DNA of 64,000 nucleotides from Sphingomonadaceae bacterium (lineage in GTDB: Bacteria; Pseudomonadota; Alphaproteobacteria; Sphingomonadales; Sphingomonadaceae). Where the stretch lies: contig JANWWL010000001.1 of NCBI GenBank assembly GCA_025056155.1, positions 1 to 64,000 of the forward strand, read 5' to 3'. Under the pieces are notes generated by a model, which made no database searches, was not told where the DNA came from, and saw nothing but the letters and a program-made list of their open reading frames with translations. Positions 20,815 to 29,203 of the stretch are shown piece after piece; position 1 is the first letter of the stretch; the number at the start of each line of letters is the position of its first letter. Both the position numbers and the translations under genes were made by a program.

Positions 20815-21957
20815 ATGGCGTCGGTCGCTGCGATCGTCGTCGCCGCCGGTCGGGGCACCCGGGCAGGTGGGGGCGTGCCGAAGCAGTTCCGGCCGCTGGC
20901 GGGCCGGCCCATGCTGGCCCGCGCGGTCGAGCCCTTCCTGGCCCACCCGGGCGTGGGTCCGGTCGTCGTGGTGGTGGCGGCGGGCGAGGAGGACCGGGCG
21001 CGAGAGGCCCTGGGCGGCCAGGCCCGGCGGGTCGCGCTGGTGCGCGGCGGCGCCACCCGGCAAGAGTCGGTGCGGGCCGGGCTCGAGCGGCTGGCGGCCG
21101 CTCCGCCGGAGCGCGTCCTGATCCACGACGCCGCCCGACCGCTCGTCCCCCGGGTAGTGGTCGATCGCGTGCTGGACGCGCTCGATCGGCACCCTGGCGC
21201 TTGCCCGGCCCTGCCGGTCGTCGACAGCCTGCGCACGGGGAACGGGACGCTGACCGGCGAAGTGCCGCGCGAGGGCCTGTGGCGCGTTCAGACCCCGCAG
21301 GGCTTCCGGTTCGCCGAGCTGCTGGCCGCCCACCGGCGGGCCGCACCTGGCGCCACCGACGACGCGGCGGTGGCCCGGGCCGCCGGCTTGACCGTCGCCC
21401 TGGTTCCTGGCGACGAGCGCGCGATGAAGGTGACGACCGAGGCCGATTTCCACCTGGCCGAAGCGCTGGCGGGCGGCCTGACGGTGACGGGAACCGGCTT
21501 TGACGTCCACCGGTTCGGACCGGGCGACCATCTGTGGCTGTGCGGCGTGCGAATCCCGCACGACGCGGGGCTCGTGGGCCATTCGGACGCGGATGTCGCG
21601 CTTCATGCGCTGACCGATGCGCTCCTGGGCGCCATCGGGGCGGGCGACATCGGCGTGCATTTCCCGCCCTCCGAACCCCAGTGGCGGGGGGCGGCCTCCT
21701 ACCGCTTCCTGGCGCACGCCGCCCGCCTGGTGGCCGAGCGCGGCGGGCGGATCGTGCATGCCGACGTCACCGTGATCGCCGAGGCGCCTCGGCTCGGACC
21801 GCACCGTGCCGCCATGACGGCCCGCGTGGCCGAGATCCTGGCCGATCACCGGCCGCTCGTGTCGGTGAAGGCCACCACGACCGAGGGGCTGGGCTTCACG
21901 GGCCGGCGCGAAGGCATTGCCGCCCAGGCCGTGGCCACGGTGCGGCTGCCGATCTAG
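20815..21957 (+). CDS. ispDF: Bifunctional IspD-IspF of the MEP isoprenoid pathway
   Basis: Fusion of two enzymes of the non-mevalonate pathway. Residues 1-~225 are the MEP cytidylyltransferase: VVAAGRGTRAGGGVPKQFRPL (CTP loop), HDAARPLV and TPQGFR. Residues ~226-380 are MECDP synthase: GTGFDVHRF (metal ligands Asp, His), GHSDADVALHALTDALLGA, DIGVHFPPSE and KATTTEGLGFTGR. The fusion skips IspE, as is known in alphaproteobacteria and epsilonproteobacteria. It faces away from dusB and is followed by pncC after five bases. Confidence 0.97.
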   Translation: MASVAAIVVAAGRGTRAGGGVPKQFRPLAGRPMLARAVEPFLAHPGVGPVVVVVAAGEEDRAREALGGQARRVALVRGGATRQESVRAGLERLAAAPPERVLIHDAARPLVPRVVVDRVLDALDRHPGACPALPVVDSLRTGNGTLTGEVPREGLWRVQTPQGFRFAELLAAHRRAAPGATDDAAVARAAGLTVALVPGDERAMKVTTEADFHLAEALAGGLTVTGTGFDVHRFGPGDHLWLCGVRIPHDAGLVGHSDADVALHALTDALLGAIGAGDIGVHFPPSEPQWRGAASYRFLAHAARLVAERGGRIVHADVTVIAEAPRLGPHRAAMTARVAEILADHRPLVSVKATTTEGLGFTGRREGIAAQAVATVRLPI

Positions 21958-21962
21958 GCCCC

Positions 21963-22463
21963 ATGTTCGATTCCGAAGTCTTGGAGCTCGCGCGGCGCGT
22001 GGTGGAGGTCAACCGGGCCGCGGGCCGGCGCATCGCGACCGCCGAAAGCTGCACCGGGGGGCTGGTGGCGGCGGCCATCACCTCCATCCCGGGCGCGTCC
22101 GACGTGTTCGACCGCGGCTTCGTCACCTACTCGAACGAAGCGAAGGTCGAGCTGTTGGGCGTTTCCGAGGAGATCCTCGCAACCCTCGGCGCCGTGTCGG
22201 AAGCCACGGCCTGGGCCATGGCGCGCGGGGCCATCGCCCACAGCCGGGCCGACGTCGCCGTCTCGATCTCCGGGATCGCGGGCCCCGGTGGCGGCACGGA
22301 ACGCAAGCCGGTGGGCACCGTCGTCTTCGCGCGGGCGCTGCGCGGATCCGCGCCGGCCGAGGAGGGCCCCACCCTGGCCGACGTCCACCAGATGGGCGAC
22401 CTGGGTCGCGACGAGATCCGCCGTCAGGCGGTTCTGATCGCGCTCAGGCTCCTGTTGCCATAG
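21963..22463 (+). CDS. pncC: Nicotinamide-nucleotide amidase, CinA C-terminal family
   Basis: Stand-alone CinA C-terminal domain of 166 residues. The family hydrolyses NMN to nicotinic acid mononucleotide in pyridine nucleotide salvage. Signatures are TAESCTGGLVAAAIT with the catalytic serine, YSNEAKVELLGV, and SISGIAGPGGGTERKPVGTV. No N-terminal molybdopterin-like domain is present. The ATG at 21963 lies five bases after ispDF. Its 3' end overlaps the convergent coenzyme Q-binding protein gene by 40 bases. Confidence 0.93.
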   Translation: MFDSEVLELARRVVEVNRAAGRRIATAESCTGGLVAAAITSIPGASDVFDRGFVTYSNEAKVELLGVSEEILATLGAVSEATAWAMARGAIAHSRADVAVSISGIAGPGGGTERKPVGTVVFARALRGSAPAEEGPTLADVHQMGDLGRDEIRRQAVLIALRLLLP

Positions 22464-22885
22464 AGCACTCGGGCGCGCGCCTCGAAGGCGCGGACCATGC
22501 GCACGAAGGCCTCGTGGAAGAAGGCCCCCGCCAGTCGCTCGAACAGTCGGGAGCGGAAGGCGAAATCCACCGAGAAGTCGACCCGCGTGCCGCCACCGTC
22601 GGCCGGCGAGAAGCGCCAGTCGTTGGTGAGATGCCGCAACGGTCCGCTCACATAATCCACGTGGATGGCGCGTGGCCGATCGAGGGTCACTCGGCTCGTG
22701 AAGGTTTCGCGAATGGCCCGAAAGCCCACCGACATGTCGGCCACGAGGAGAGTCGAGGTGCGCTCGCGCACGCGCGTGGCCACCACCCAGGGCAGGAAGC
22801 GCGGGTAGCTTTCCACGTCGGCCACCAGGTCGAAGAGTTCCGCCGGTTCCCAGGGCAGAACCCGGCTTTCGCGGTGGCTAGGCAA
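22424..22885 (-). CDS. Coenzyme Q-binding START-like protein (COQ10/RatA family)
   Basis: Polyketide-cyclase/START-fold protein of 153 residues. Family members bind ubiquinone and support its use in respiration (COQ10); the E. coli RatA name reflects a reported ribosome effect. The N terminus [30 protein letters not shown] and the [21 protein letters not shown] helix match. The start appears to be TTG at 22885, overlapping the lipA stop by eight bases; it reproduces the conserved MPxHRE... N terminus and no ATG is available nearby. lipA followed by this gene is a usual alphaproteobacterial pair. Confidence 0.88.
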   Translation of the reverse strand: MPSHRESRVLPWEPAELFDLVADVESYPRFLPWVVATRVRERTSTLLVADMSVGFRAIRETFTSRVTLDRPRAIHVDYVSGPLRHLTNDWRFSPADGGGTRVDFSVDFAFRSRLFERLAGAFFHEAFVRMVRAFEARARVLYGNRSLSAIRTA

Positions 22886-23810
22886 CGGGCGATGCGGTCG
22901 CCGCCCTCCCTTGGCGTGCGGCCCGCGCCGCCGTCAGCCGCGCGAAATCCTCTCCGGCATGGAAGCTCGAGCGGGTGAGCGGGCTTGCGGAGACCATCAG
23001 GAACCCTTTGGCCCGCGCCAGGGCGGCATAGGCGGTGAATGCTTCGGGCGGCACGAACTCGGCCACCGGCGCGTGCCGCGGCGTGGGCCGCAGATATTGG
23101 CCGATGGTGAGGAAATCGACCTGGGCCGAGCGCAGGTCGTCCATCACCTGCAGCACTTCCGTCCGCTCTTCCCCCAGGCCCACCATCAGGCCCGACTTGG
23201 TGAAGATGCCGGGATCGAGCGACTTCACCCGATCGAGCAGGCGCAGCGAATGATAATAGCGGGCCCCGGGGCGGATCGTGGGATAGAGGCGCGGAACCGT
23301 CTCCAGGTTGTGGTTCCACACGTCGGGCCGGGCGGCCGCGATGGCCTTGATGGGGGCATGCCCCTGCCCGCGGAAATCGGGGGTCAGGATCTCGATGGTG
23401 GTGGCGGGGCTGCGCGCACGGATGGCTTCAATCACCCGCACGAACTGCCCCGCGCCTCCGTCCGGCAGGTCGTCGCGGTCGACCGACGTCACGACCACAT
23501 GGGTCAAGCCCAGGGCGGCCACGGCTTCGGCGACACGGCTGGGCTCCAGAGGGTCGACGGGGCCCGGCCGGCCAGTCTTCACGTTGCAGAAGGCGCAGGC
23601 CCGCGTGCACGTGTCGCCCAGGATCATGAAGGTCGCGTGTCCCTGGGCCCAACACTCGCCGATGTTGGGGCAGGCGGCCTCCTCGCACACCGTGTGCAGG
23701 CCAAGGTCGCGCATCAGGCGGCGGGTGGCGAAGAAGCCCTCCGAGGTGGGTGCGCGCACGCGCAGCCACGGCGGCTTGCGCTGGGCCGAAACGTCCGGGG
23801 ATCGGTTCAC
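22878..23810 (-). CDS. lipA: Lipoyl synthase LipA
   Basis: Radical SAM enzyme that inserts two sulfurs into octanoyl groups to make protein-bound lipoate. With the GTG start at 23810 it has 310 residues. The auxiliary cluster cysteines are in [14 protein letters not shown] (Cys42, 47, 53) and the radical SAM cluster in CTRACAFC (Cys68, 72, 75). GLGE, the DFLTIGQYL block and the terminal RSSFHAGE segment are present. The open frame extends 39 codons upstream, but that part is arginine-rich and unlike LipA. Its stop overlaps the next gene. Confidence 0.96.
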   Translation of the reverse strand: MNRSPDVSAQRKPPWLRVRAPTSEGFFATRRLMRDLGLHTVCEEAACPNIGECWAQGHATFMILGDTCTRACAFCNVKTGRPGPVDPLEPSRVAEAVAALGLTHVVVTSVDRDDLPDGGAGQFVRVIEAIRARSPATTIEILTPDFRGQGHAPIKAIAAARPDVWNHNLETVPRLYPTIRPGARYYHSLRLLDRVKSLDPGIFTKSGLMVGLGEERTEVLQVMDDLRSAQVDFLTIGQYLRPTPRHAPVAEFVPPEAFTAYAALARAKGFLMVSASPLTRSSFHAGEDFARLTAARAARQGRAATASPVA

Positions 23811-23868
23811 GCGCCGGTCCTTAAAGGAGCGCTCCCGAGCCCCGCAACCGGGGCGATGCCGCAGCCCG

Positions 23869-24540
23869 CTAGAGCCCGTGGAAGCGCGCCCAGGCCTCGA
23901 GCGGGGCGCGGCGCGACCGCCAAGCATTGGCCGGATCCTCCGGGTCGGCGAAGCCGATCGACATGCCGCAGAACAGGATCCGATCGTCGGGCAGACCGAG
24001 GAACGCCCCGACGGTGCGCGGATACAGCGACCAACATTCCTGAGCGCAGGAATCGAGCCCCTCTTCCTTCAAGAGCAGCATCACCGTCTGCAGGAACATG
24101 CCGAGGTCCGACCACTGCGGCGGCCCCATGACCTTGAGGGTGGAACAGAACAGGGCGAGCGGGGCGCCGAAGAACTGGAAGTTGCGCGCAAACCACGCCA
24201 GGCGTCGCGCCTTGTCCTCGCGCGGAATGCCGAGCGCGCCGTACAGGTCCTCGCCTACCTGGAAGCGATAGTCGCGGTGGGGGCTGGGCAGATCCTTGGG
24301 GTAGATGTCGTAGTCGGTAGGTTCGCCGGTCGGTGCCTCGATCAGTCGGCGGCGCATGATGGCCTTGAGCTCCTCGAGGCGCTCGCCTCCCACGACATCG
24401 ATGTACCAGGGCTGCAGGTTGCCGCCCGAAGGGGCGCGGGCCGCGACCTCCAGCACGCGGCGGATGACCGCGGGGTCCACTGGCGTCGGCCGGAACCCGC
24501 GCACCGACCGGCGGGCCGCGACCGCTTCGCTCACGCGCAT
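23869..24540 (-). CDS. Nitroreductase family flavoprotein
   Basis: FMN-dependent oxidoreductase of 223 residues. The N-terminal RRSVRGF motif and [10 protein letters not shown] contact the flavin phosphate and isoalloxazine in this family, and the C-terminal part [13 protein letters not shown] is typical of the subgroup that reduces nitroaromatics or quinones. The physiological substrate cannot be read from sequence. The ATG at 24540 is the only reasonable start. It is divergent from pgsA, with only 50 bases between them, and lies 58 bases upstream of lipA on the same strand. Confidence 0.87.
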   Translation of the reverse strand: MRVSEAVAARRSVRGFRPTPVDPAVIRRVLEVAARAPSGGNLQPWYIDVVGGERLEELKAIMRRRLIEAPTGEPTDYDIYPKDLPSPHRDYRFQVGEDLYGALGIPREDKARRLAWFARNFQFFGAPLALFCSTLKVMGPPQWSDLGMFLQTVMLLLKEEGLDSCAQECWSLYPRTVGAFLGLPDDRILFCGMSIGFADPEDPANAWRSRRAPLEAWARFHGL

Positions 24541-24590
24541 GCACGTCTCCCGTCGTTGAGGGCGGCCGCGCGATTGCCTAGAGGGCGGGC

Positions 24591-25199
24591 GTGCTGTCCA
24601 GCCTCCCCAATCTGCTCACCCTGTCGCGGATCGTGGCGGTGCCGGCCTTCGTGGCCCTGATGTGGGACGGCACGTGGCTCACCAGCCTTGCGGCCTTCGC
24701 GCTGTTCTGTCTTGCGGCGCTCACCGACTACGTCGATGGCCACCTGGCCCGTGCCCATGGCACGGTTTCGAAGCTTGGCATCTTCCTCGACCCCATCGCG
24801 GACAAGCTGATGGTGGCGGCCGTCATCGTGATGCTGATCCACGCCGGGGCGATCCGTGGCTGGACCGTGCTGCCGGCCCTCGTCATCATCCTGCGCGAGA
24901 TCGCGGTCTCGGGCCTGCGGGAGTTCCTGGCGGGGGTTCAAGTATCGCTGCCGGTCTCGAAGCTCGCCAAGTGGAAGACGGCCATCCAGATGGTGGCGCT
25001 GGGCGCGCTCATCCTCGGGCAGTCCACGCCTGGCTGGTGGCCGGCGCTGCCAGCGCACGAGGTGGGGGTCGCCCTCCTATTCCTGGCCGCGGCGCTCACG
25101 CTGGTGACGGGCTGGGATTATCTGCGCACCGGCCTTCGGCACATGGGCGCGCCCGCCCCCGCTCGGGCCACGGCCCGCCCCGCCGGCGAAGGCGCATGA
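24591..25199 (+). CDS. pgsA: CDP-diacylglycerol-glycerol-3-phosphate 3-phosphatidyltransferase
   Basis: Makes phosphatidylglycerol phosphate in the inner membrane. The 202 residues have the CDP-alcohol phosphotransferase signature D-x2-DG-x2-AR-x8-G-x3-D-x3-D (DYVDGHLARA...LGIFLDPIADK) and about six hydrophobic spans. NLLTLSRI at the N terminus and the ILREIAVSGLREFLA segment are PgsA-specific. The start is GTG at 24591. The stop overlaps the moaD ATG (ATGA), forming pgsA-moaD-moaE, an order also seen in other alphaproteobacteria. Confidence 0.95.
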   Translation: MLSSLPNLLTLSRIVAVPAFVALMWDGTWLTSLAAFALFCLAALTDYVDGHLARAHGTVSKLGIFLDPIADKLMVAAVIVMLIHAGAIRGWTVLPALVIILREIAVSGLREFLAGVQVSLPVSKLAKWKTAIQMVALGALILGQSTPGWWPALPAHEVGVALLFLAAALTLVTGWDYLRTGLRHMGAPAPARATARPAGEGA

Positions 25200-25447
25200 T
25201 CCGGCTCCTCTACTTCGCTTGGGTGCGCGAGCGGATCGGGACGGGTGAGGAAACGATCGAGATCCCGGGCGAACTGAGCCTGTCGGAGCTCGTGGGCCTG
25301 TTGGCCGGCCGCTCGCCTGGCCACGCCGCGGCCCTGGCCGACCGCGCGCGCCTCAGGGCGGCCGTCAACCACGAGTTCGCCGCTTGGGACGCCCGCGTGG
25401 CGCCGGGCGATGAAGTGGCCATCTTCCCGCCAGTGACGGGGGGCTGA
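25196..25447 (+). CDS. moaD: Molybdopterin synthase small subunit MoaD
   Basis: Ubiquitin-like sulfur carrier of 83 residues; its C-terminal Gly-Gly (PPVTGG) is thiocarboxylated and donates sulfur to precursor Z within the MoaD2-MoaE2 complex. LLYFAWVRERIG and the AVNHEF and GDEVAIFPPVTGG segments match the family. Start and stop overlap pgsA and moaE respectively (ATGA, TGATG). Confidence 0.95.
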   Translation: MIRLLYFAWVRERIGTGEETIEIPGELSLSELVGLLAGRSPGHAAALADRARLRAAVNHEFAAWDARVAPGDEVAIFPPVTGG

Positions 25448-25872
25448 TGTTCGAGGTGCGGGTGACGGCCGAGCCGTTCGACTCGGCCCACGAGCAAGCG
25501 CGCCTGGCCGCTCTGGGCCCGGATGTGGGTGCGCTCGTTGGCTTCACCGGCCTGGTGCGCGACCATCCCCTGCTGATCGAACATTATCCCGGCATGGCCG
25601 AACGCGCGATCCGGCGCGTGTTGGACGAAGTGTGCACACGCCGCGCGCTCTTGGGCGCGATCGTGATCCATCGGTTCGGACAGCTGGCCGTGGGCGAGCC
25701 CATCGTGCTCGTCATGACCGCGGCCCGCCATCGGGCCCACGCGTTCGCGGCGGCCTGGCAACTCATGGATTACCTGAAGACCGAGGCCCCGTTCTGGAAG
25801 AAGGCGCCCACCGGCTGGGTGGAGGCGCGCGCGGCCGACGAGCGGGCCCGCGCCGCCTGGACGGCGCGCTGA
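25447..25872 (+). CDS. moaE: Molybdopterin synthase large subunit MoaE, short-loop variant
   Basis: Catalytic subunit that converts precursor Z to molybdopterin using MoaD thiocarboxylate. The 141 residues keep EHYPGM, IHRFGQL, the RHRAHAF segment and DYLKTEAPFWKK with the catalytic lysines. Compared with the E. coli protein, about ten residues are missing between VRDH and the EHYPGM motif, an in-frame shortening of the loop over the active site. The start overlaps moaD. The gene ends a pgsA-moaD-moaE unit; a 186-base gap follows before the convergent oxidoreductase, in which I see no gene. Confidence 0.93.
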   Translation: MFEVRVTAEPFDSAHEQARLAALGPDVGALVGFTGLVRDHPLLIEHYPGMAERAIRRVLDEVCTRRALLGAIVIHRFGQLAVGEPIVLVMTAARHRAHAFAAAWQLMDYLKTEAPFWKKAPTGWVEARAADERARAAWTAR

Positions 25873-26058
25873 CGCGCCCGCCCTCCCCTCGCCTTCCGGC
25901 CCGTCCAAGCCGCGGATTGCGAGAACCCCACCGCCCGCCCCGCGCCGGGCGCGCCCCGCACGTCGGAGTCGCTTGCGCGGCGCCCGGCCTTTGGGGGGTT
26001 CCCGGCGCGGGCGGCGGGCCGCCTGCCGTCCGTCGCATCAGGCGGCCGCCGCGCACCC

Positions 26059-27042
26059 TCAGGCCACGTCGTTGATCAGGATCACCTTGCCCATGGCCTG
26101 CCGGTCCATCAGCAGGCGGATGGCCTTGGCGCCTTCGCGGAGCGGCAGGCGCGCCCCCACGTGCGGGCGCAACCGGCCCTCGCGCCACCAGCCCAGAAGC
26201 TCCTCCATGTTGGCCGCGTGCACGTCGGGCTCGCGCTGGATGAACGCGCCCCAGAACACGCCCACGATTGCGGCGCCCTTGATGAGCGGCAGGTTGAGCG
26301 GAAGGCGCGGAATGTCGCCGGCGGCGAAGCCCACCACCAGGTAGCGCCCGTTCCAGGCGATGCTGCGGAAGGCTGGCTCGGCGAACCGACCGCCCACCGG
26401 GTCGTAGACGACGTCGGCGCCCTGCCCGCCCGTCAATTCCTTCACCCGTTCCTTGAGGTCGTCGGTCTCGTAGTTGAGGGTGAACGCAGCGCCGTGCTGG
26501 CGCGCGAGCTCGAGTTTTTCGGCGGACGAGGCAGCGGCGATCACGCGGGCACCGAGCAGCGCGCCGATCTCCACCGCGGCCAGACCTACACCGCCCGCCG
26601 CCCCCAGCACGAGCAGCGTTTCGCCCGGCCTGAGCGCGGCGCGCTGGCGCAGTGCATGGTGCGAGGTGCCGTACGTCATGACGAACCCGGCGGCGAGGTC
26701 GAACGGCACGCCGTCGGGCAGGGGCACGAGCTGGTGTTCATGGGCCAGGAGCTTCTCGGCGAACGCGCCCGTGCCCGTCATGGCGATCACGGCCTGGCCG
26801 GGGGCTACGCGTGTCACGCCCTCGCCCACCGCCTCCACGATCCCCGCTGCCTCGCCGCCCGGCACGAAGGGCAGCGGCGGCTTGAACTGGTAGAGGTTGC
26901 GGATGATGAGCGTTTCGGGGAAGTTCACCCCGGCCGCGCGCACGGCGATGCGCACCTGGCCGGGGCCGGGCTCCGGGTCGGGCACCTCGGTCCAGGCGAG
27001 CTTCTCGGGCTCGCCATGCTCCACGCACAGGATCGCCTTCAT
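26059..27042 (-). CDS. NADPH:quinone oxidoreductase family protein (zinc-free MDR)
   Basis: Medium-chain dehydrogenase/reductase of 327 residues without catalytic zinc ligands. It has the GroES-like N-terminal domain (VRAAGVNFPETLIIRNLYQ, FVPGGEAAGIVEAVG) and a Rossmann domain with VLGAAGGVGLAAVEIG for NADPH, ending in the LPLREGAKAIRLLMDRQAMGKVIL pattern of quinone reductase/enoyl reductase-like members. The exact acceptor is unknown. The ATG at 27042 is the natural start; the frame extends much further upstream only as a shadow of the divergent gene. Confidence 0.88.
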   Translation of the reverse strand: MKAILCVEHGEPEKLAWTEVPDPEPGPGQVRIAVRAAGVNFPETLIIRNLYQFKPPLPFVPGGEAAGIVEAVGEGVTRVAPGQAVIAMTGTGAFAEKLLAHEHQLVPLPDGVPFDLAAGFVMTYGTSHHALRQRAALRPGETLLVLGAAGGVGLAAVEIGALLGARVIAAASSAEKLELARQHGAAFTLNYETDDLKERVKELTGGQGADVVYDPVGGRFAEPAFRSIAWNGRYLVVGFAAGDIPRLPLNLPLIKGAAIVGVFWGAFIQREPDVHAANMEELLGWWREGRLRPHVGARLPLREGAKAIRLLMDRQAMGKVILINDVA

Positions 27043-27099
27043 GCGGCCTCCTCCGGATTGACGGCCTTTCCATGGCCGGCGAGGGATCCGCAGGCAATC

Positions 27100-28137
27100 A
27101 TGGCAAACGCGAGGATCGCGGTCTTTGGAGCGGGGCTGGTGGGGGCCTATGCCGGGCTTCGGCTGGCGGGGCCGGCCCATGTGGTGCTGATCGGCCGGCC
27201 CGCGCTGGTGGAGATGGCCCGGAAGGGGCTTGCGGTCTCCGACCTTTCGGGCTTCCACCGCCGGCTTGAGCCCCACGACCTCGAGGTCACCACCGACCCG
27301 GCCGCGCTGGCCGGGGCCCAGCTCGTGCTCGTGACCGTCAAGTCGATGGCGACCGCCGAGGCAGGGCGCGCCATCGCCGCCCATGCGCCCCCCTCGGCGC
27401 CGGTGCTGTCGCTGCAGAACGGGGTGTCCAACGTCGAGGTGCTGCGCGCGGCGCTGCCCGATCGTGTGGTGCTGGCCGGCATGGTGCCGTTCAACGTGGC
27501 CCAGCCCGAGCCCGGCCGTTTCCACCGGGGCACGGGCGAGGGCCATTTGGTGGTGGACCGCCACCCGGCGCTCGATTCCTTCCGTTCCCTCTTCGAGACC
27601 GCCGGCCTGCCGTTGCGGCCGCACGCCGACATGCGGGCCGTCCTGTGGGGGAAGCTGCTCGTCAACCTGAACAACGCGGTCAACGCCCTGTCCGGCGTGT
27701 CGCTCATGGAAGAATTGCGGCAGCGGGCGTTCCGGCAGGCCTGGGCGTGGGCCATGGCCGAGGGGCTGAAGCTGGTGCGGCGGGCGGACATCCGGCCCGT
27801 CGACCCGTTGCCCCTCCCGCTCGAGCTGATGCCGTCGATCCTGGGGCTTCCCGATCGGTTGTACCGTTTCGTGGTGGCCCAGGCGGGCGGGGGGCGCGCC
27901 CGGGTCGACCCTCTCGCCCGCTCGTCGATGGCCGACGATCTGGCCCAGGGCCGACCGACCGAAGTCGACTACCTGAATGGCGAGATCGTCCGGCTGGCCG
28001 AGCGGCTGGGGCTTGGGGCGCCGGTCAATGCGCGGATGGTGGAACTGGTCCACGCCGCCGAGCGCGGGGCCCCGCCCTGGCCTGGCCCGGCCCTGCTCGC
28101 GGAATTGCGCGCGGCGCGTCGGGCGGCCGCCCGCTGA
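27100..28137 (+). CDS. 2-dehydropantoate 2-reductase (PanE/ApbA family)
   Basis: NADPH-dependent ketopantoate reductase family protein of 345 residues, the step to pantoate for coenzyme A. The N-terminal FGAGLVGAYAGLRLA is the nucleotide-binding loop, LVTVKS is conserved, and the catalytic lysine is in LWGKLLVNLNNAVNAL. C-terminal SSMADDLAQGRPTEVDYLNGEIV matches the family closely. It is longer than the ~300-residue E. coli enzyme and paralogues act on other 2-oxoacids, so I keep panE as a family assignment. It is divergent from the quinone reductase gene and convergent with oxyR. Confidence 0.87.
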   Translation: MANARIAVFGAGLVGAYAGLRLAGPAHVVLIGRPALVEMARKGLAVSDLSGFHRRLEPHDLEVTTDPAALAGAQLVLVTVKSMATAEAGRAIAAHAPPSAPVLSLQNGVSNVEVLRAALPDRVVLAGMVPFNVAQPEPGRFHRGTGEGHLVVDRHPALDSFRSLFETAGLPLRPHADMRAVLWGKLLVNLNNAVNALSGVSLMEELRQRAFRQAWAWAMAEGLKLVRRADIRPVDPLPLPLELMPSILGLPDRLYRFVVAQAGGGRARVDPLARSSMADDLAQGRPTEVDYLNGEIVRLAERLGLGAPVNARMVELVHAAERGAPPWPGPALLAELRAARRAAAR

Positions 28138-28143
28138 TCGAGT

Positions 28144-29055
28144 TCAGCCATCCCACGAGCCCACGGCCGCGCGAATCTCCTCGCCCAACAGGCGGAACTC
28201 GTGAGCGCGGGGGCTCGTGGGGCGCCAGGCGAGCGCGATCCGCCGCCGCGCCTGGTCGGTCGAGAGCGGACAGGTGCGCACGCGCGTGCCCGCCAGGATG
28301 CCGGCATCGATCGCCATGCGGGGCAAGAAGGTGAACCCGATCCGGTTGTCGACCATCTGCACCAGCGTGTGCAGCGAGGTGCCCAGGATGGCGCCGTTGC
28401 CGCGCAGGTCCTGCCGGCCGCAGGCGGCCAGCGCATGGTCGCGCAGGCAATGGCCGTCCTCCAGCAGCAGCAGGCGGTCCAGCGGCACCGCTCCGGGGTC
28501 GATGGCGCCGGGGGGGTCGGGCAGGTCGTCCGGGTGGAAGGCCAAGCGGATTTCGTCGTCGAACAGCTCCAGCGTCTCCACCTCGCCACAGGGCCAGGGA
28601 AGCGCCAGCACGAGGCAGTCGAGCTCTCCCCGGGCCAGCTCGAGACAGGCGGCGTTCGACTGCTCCTCGCGCAGGAACAGGCGCAGGTCGGGATAGCGCG
28701 TTCGCAGGCGCGGCAGCAGCCGCGGCAGGAGGAAGGGGGCGATGGTGGGGATCACGCCCAACCGAAGCTCGCCCGCCAGCGGTCGACCCGCCGCCCGCGC
28801 CAGCTCGACGATCGCCTCGGCTTCGGCCAAGAGCCGCCACGCCCGTTCCACGACGCGGTGGCCGAGCGGGGTGAACCGCACGACGCGCTTGTTGCGCTCG
28901 ACGAGCGCGGCCGCCAGCAGCGTCTCGAGCTCGCGGATGCCGGCCGAGAGCGTCGACTGGCTCACATGGCAGGCCTCGGCCGCGCGCCCGAAGTGGCCGG
29001 TGCGATGCAGCGCCACCAGATATTGCAACTGGCGAACGGTGGGCAGGAAGATCAC
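28144..29055 (-). CDS. oxyR: Hydrogen-peroxide-sensing LysR regulator OxyR
   Basis: LysR-type activator of peroxide defence. The 303 residues begin with the winged helix-turn-helix (FGRAAEACHVSQSTLSAGI) and continue with the substrate-binding-like sensor domain. The redox cysteines Cys203 and Cys212 in EDGHCLRDHALAAC have the same nine-residue spacing as Cys199/Cys208 in E. coli OxyR, which form the activating disulfide. It is divergent from ahpC-ahpD with a palindrome and promoter in between. GTG at 29055 is the likely start, giving the PTVRQLQYLVAL family N terminus. Confidence 0.94.
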   Translation of the reverse strand: MIFLPTVRQLQYLVALHRTGHFGRAAEACHVSQSTLSAGIRELETLLAAALVERNKRVVRFTPLGHRVVERAWRLLAEAEAIVELARAAGRPLAGELRLGVIPTIAPFLLPRLLPRLRTRYPDLRLFLREEQSNAACLELARGELDCLVLALPWPCGEVETLELFDDEIRLAFHPDDLPDPPGAIDPGAVPLDRLLLLEDGHCLRDHALAACGRQDLRGNGAILGTSLHTLVQMVDNRIGFTFLPRMAIDAGILAGTRVRTCPLSTDQARRRIALAWRPTSPRAHEFRLLGEEIRAAVGSWDG

Positions 29056-29076
29056 GGGCCTGCACTAATCGATCCA

Positions 29077-29095
29077 GCCGATTTCAGCAATCGGC
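29077..29095. promoter_or_regulatory. Inverted repeat, candidate OxyR operator between oxyR and ahpC
   Basis: GCCGAT-TTCAGCA-ATCGGC is a perfect six-base inverted repeat with a seven-base spacer, ten bases upstream of the ahpC -35 element. An ATCGAT at 29069-29074 adds a third half site at a similar helical phase. The position just outside -35 and the divergent LysR gene suggest OxyR binding, although the bases differ from the E. coli ATAG-type consensus. Confidence 0.5.
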
Positions 29096-29104
29096 TCCTT
29101 CGTC

Positions 29105-29133
29105 TTGAACGATGGTGTGCGGTGCACTATGTG
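29105..29133 (+). promoter_or_regulatory. Candidate sigma-70 promoter of ahpC
   Basis: TTGAAC at 29105-29110 and TATGTG at 29128-29133 are separated by 17 bases and lie just downstream of the inverted repeat. The -10 is poor, as expected for an activator-dependent promoter. Transcription would start near 29140, about 64 bases before the ahpC ATG, which has AGGAGG upstream. Confidence 0.45.
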
Positions 29134-29203
29134 CGCTGCGGCATGAGCGATGGCCGTCCGGCCATGAGCTCCCATCACAACGGTTCACAGGAGGGTTGGC
29201 TTC

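Noticed and set aside
20709-21849. Minus-strand frame fused upstream of dusB and ntrB (over 1,000 codons)
   Set aside because: It is a composite of shadows opposite ispDF that happens to be in frame with ntrB; ntrB has its own coupled ATG at 19692.
25873-26058. Terminator between convergent moaE and oxidoreductase genes
   Set aside because: Several GC dyads exist, but none has a clean stem-loop with U-tract on either strand.
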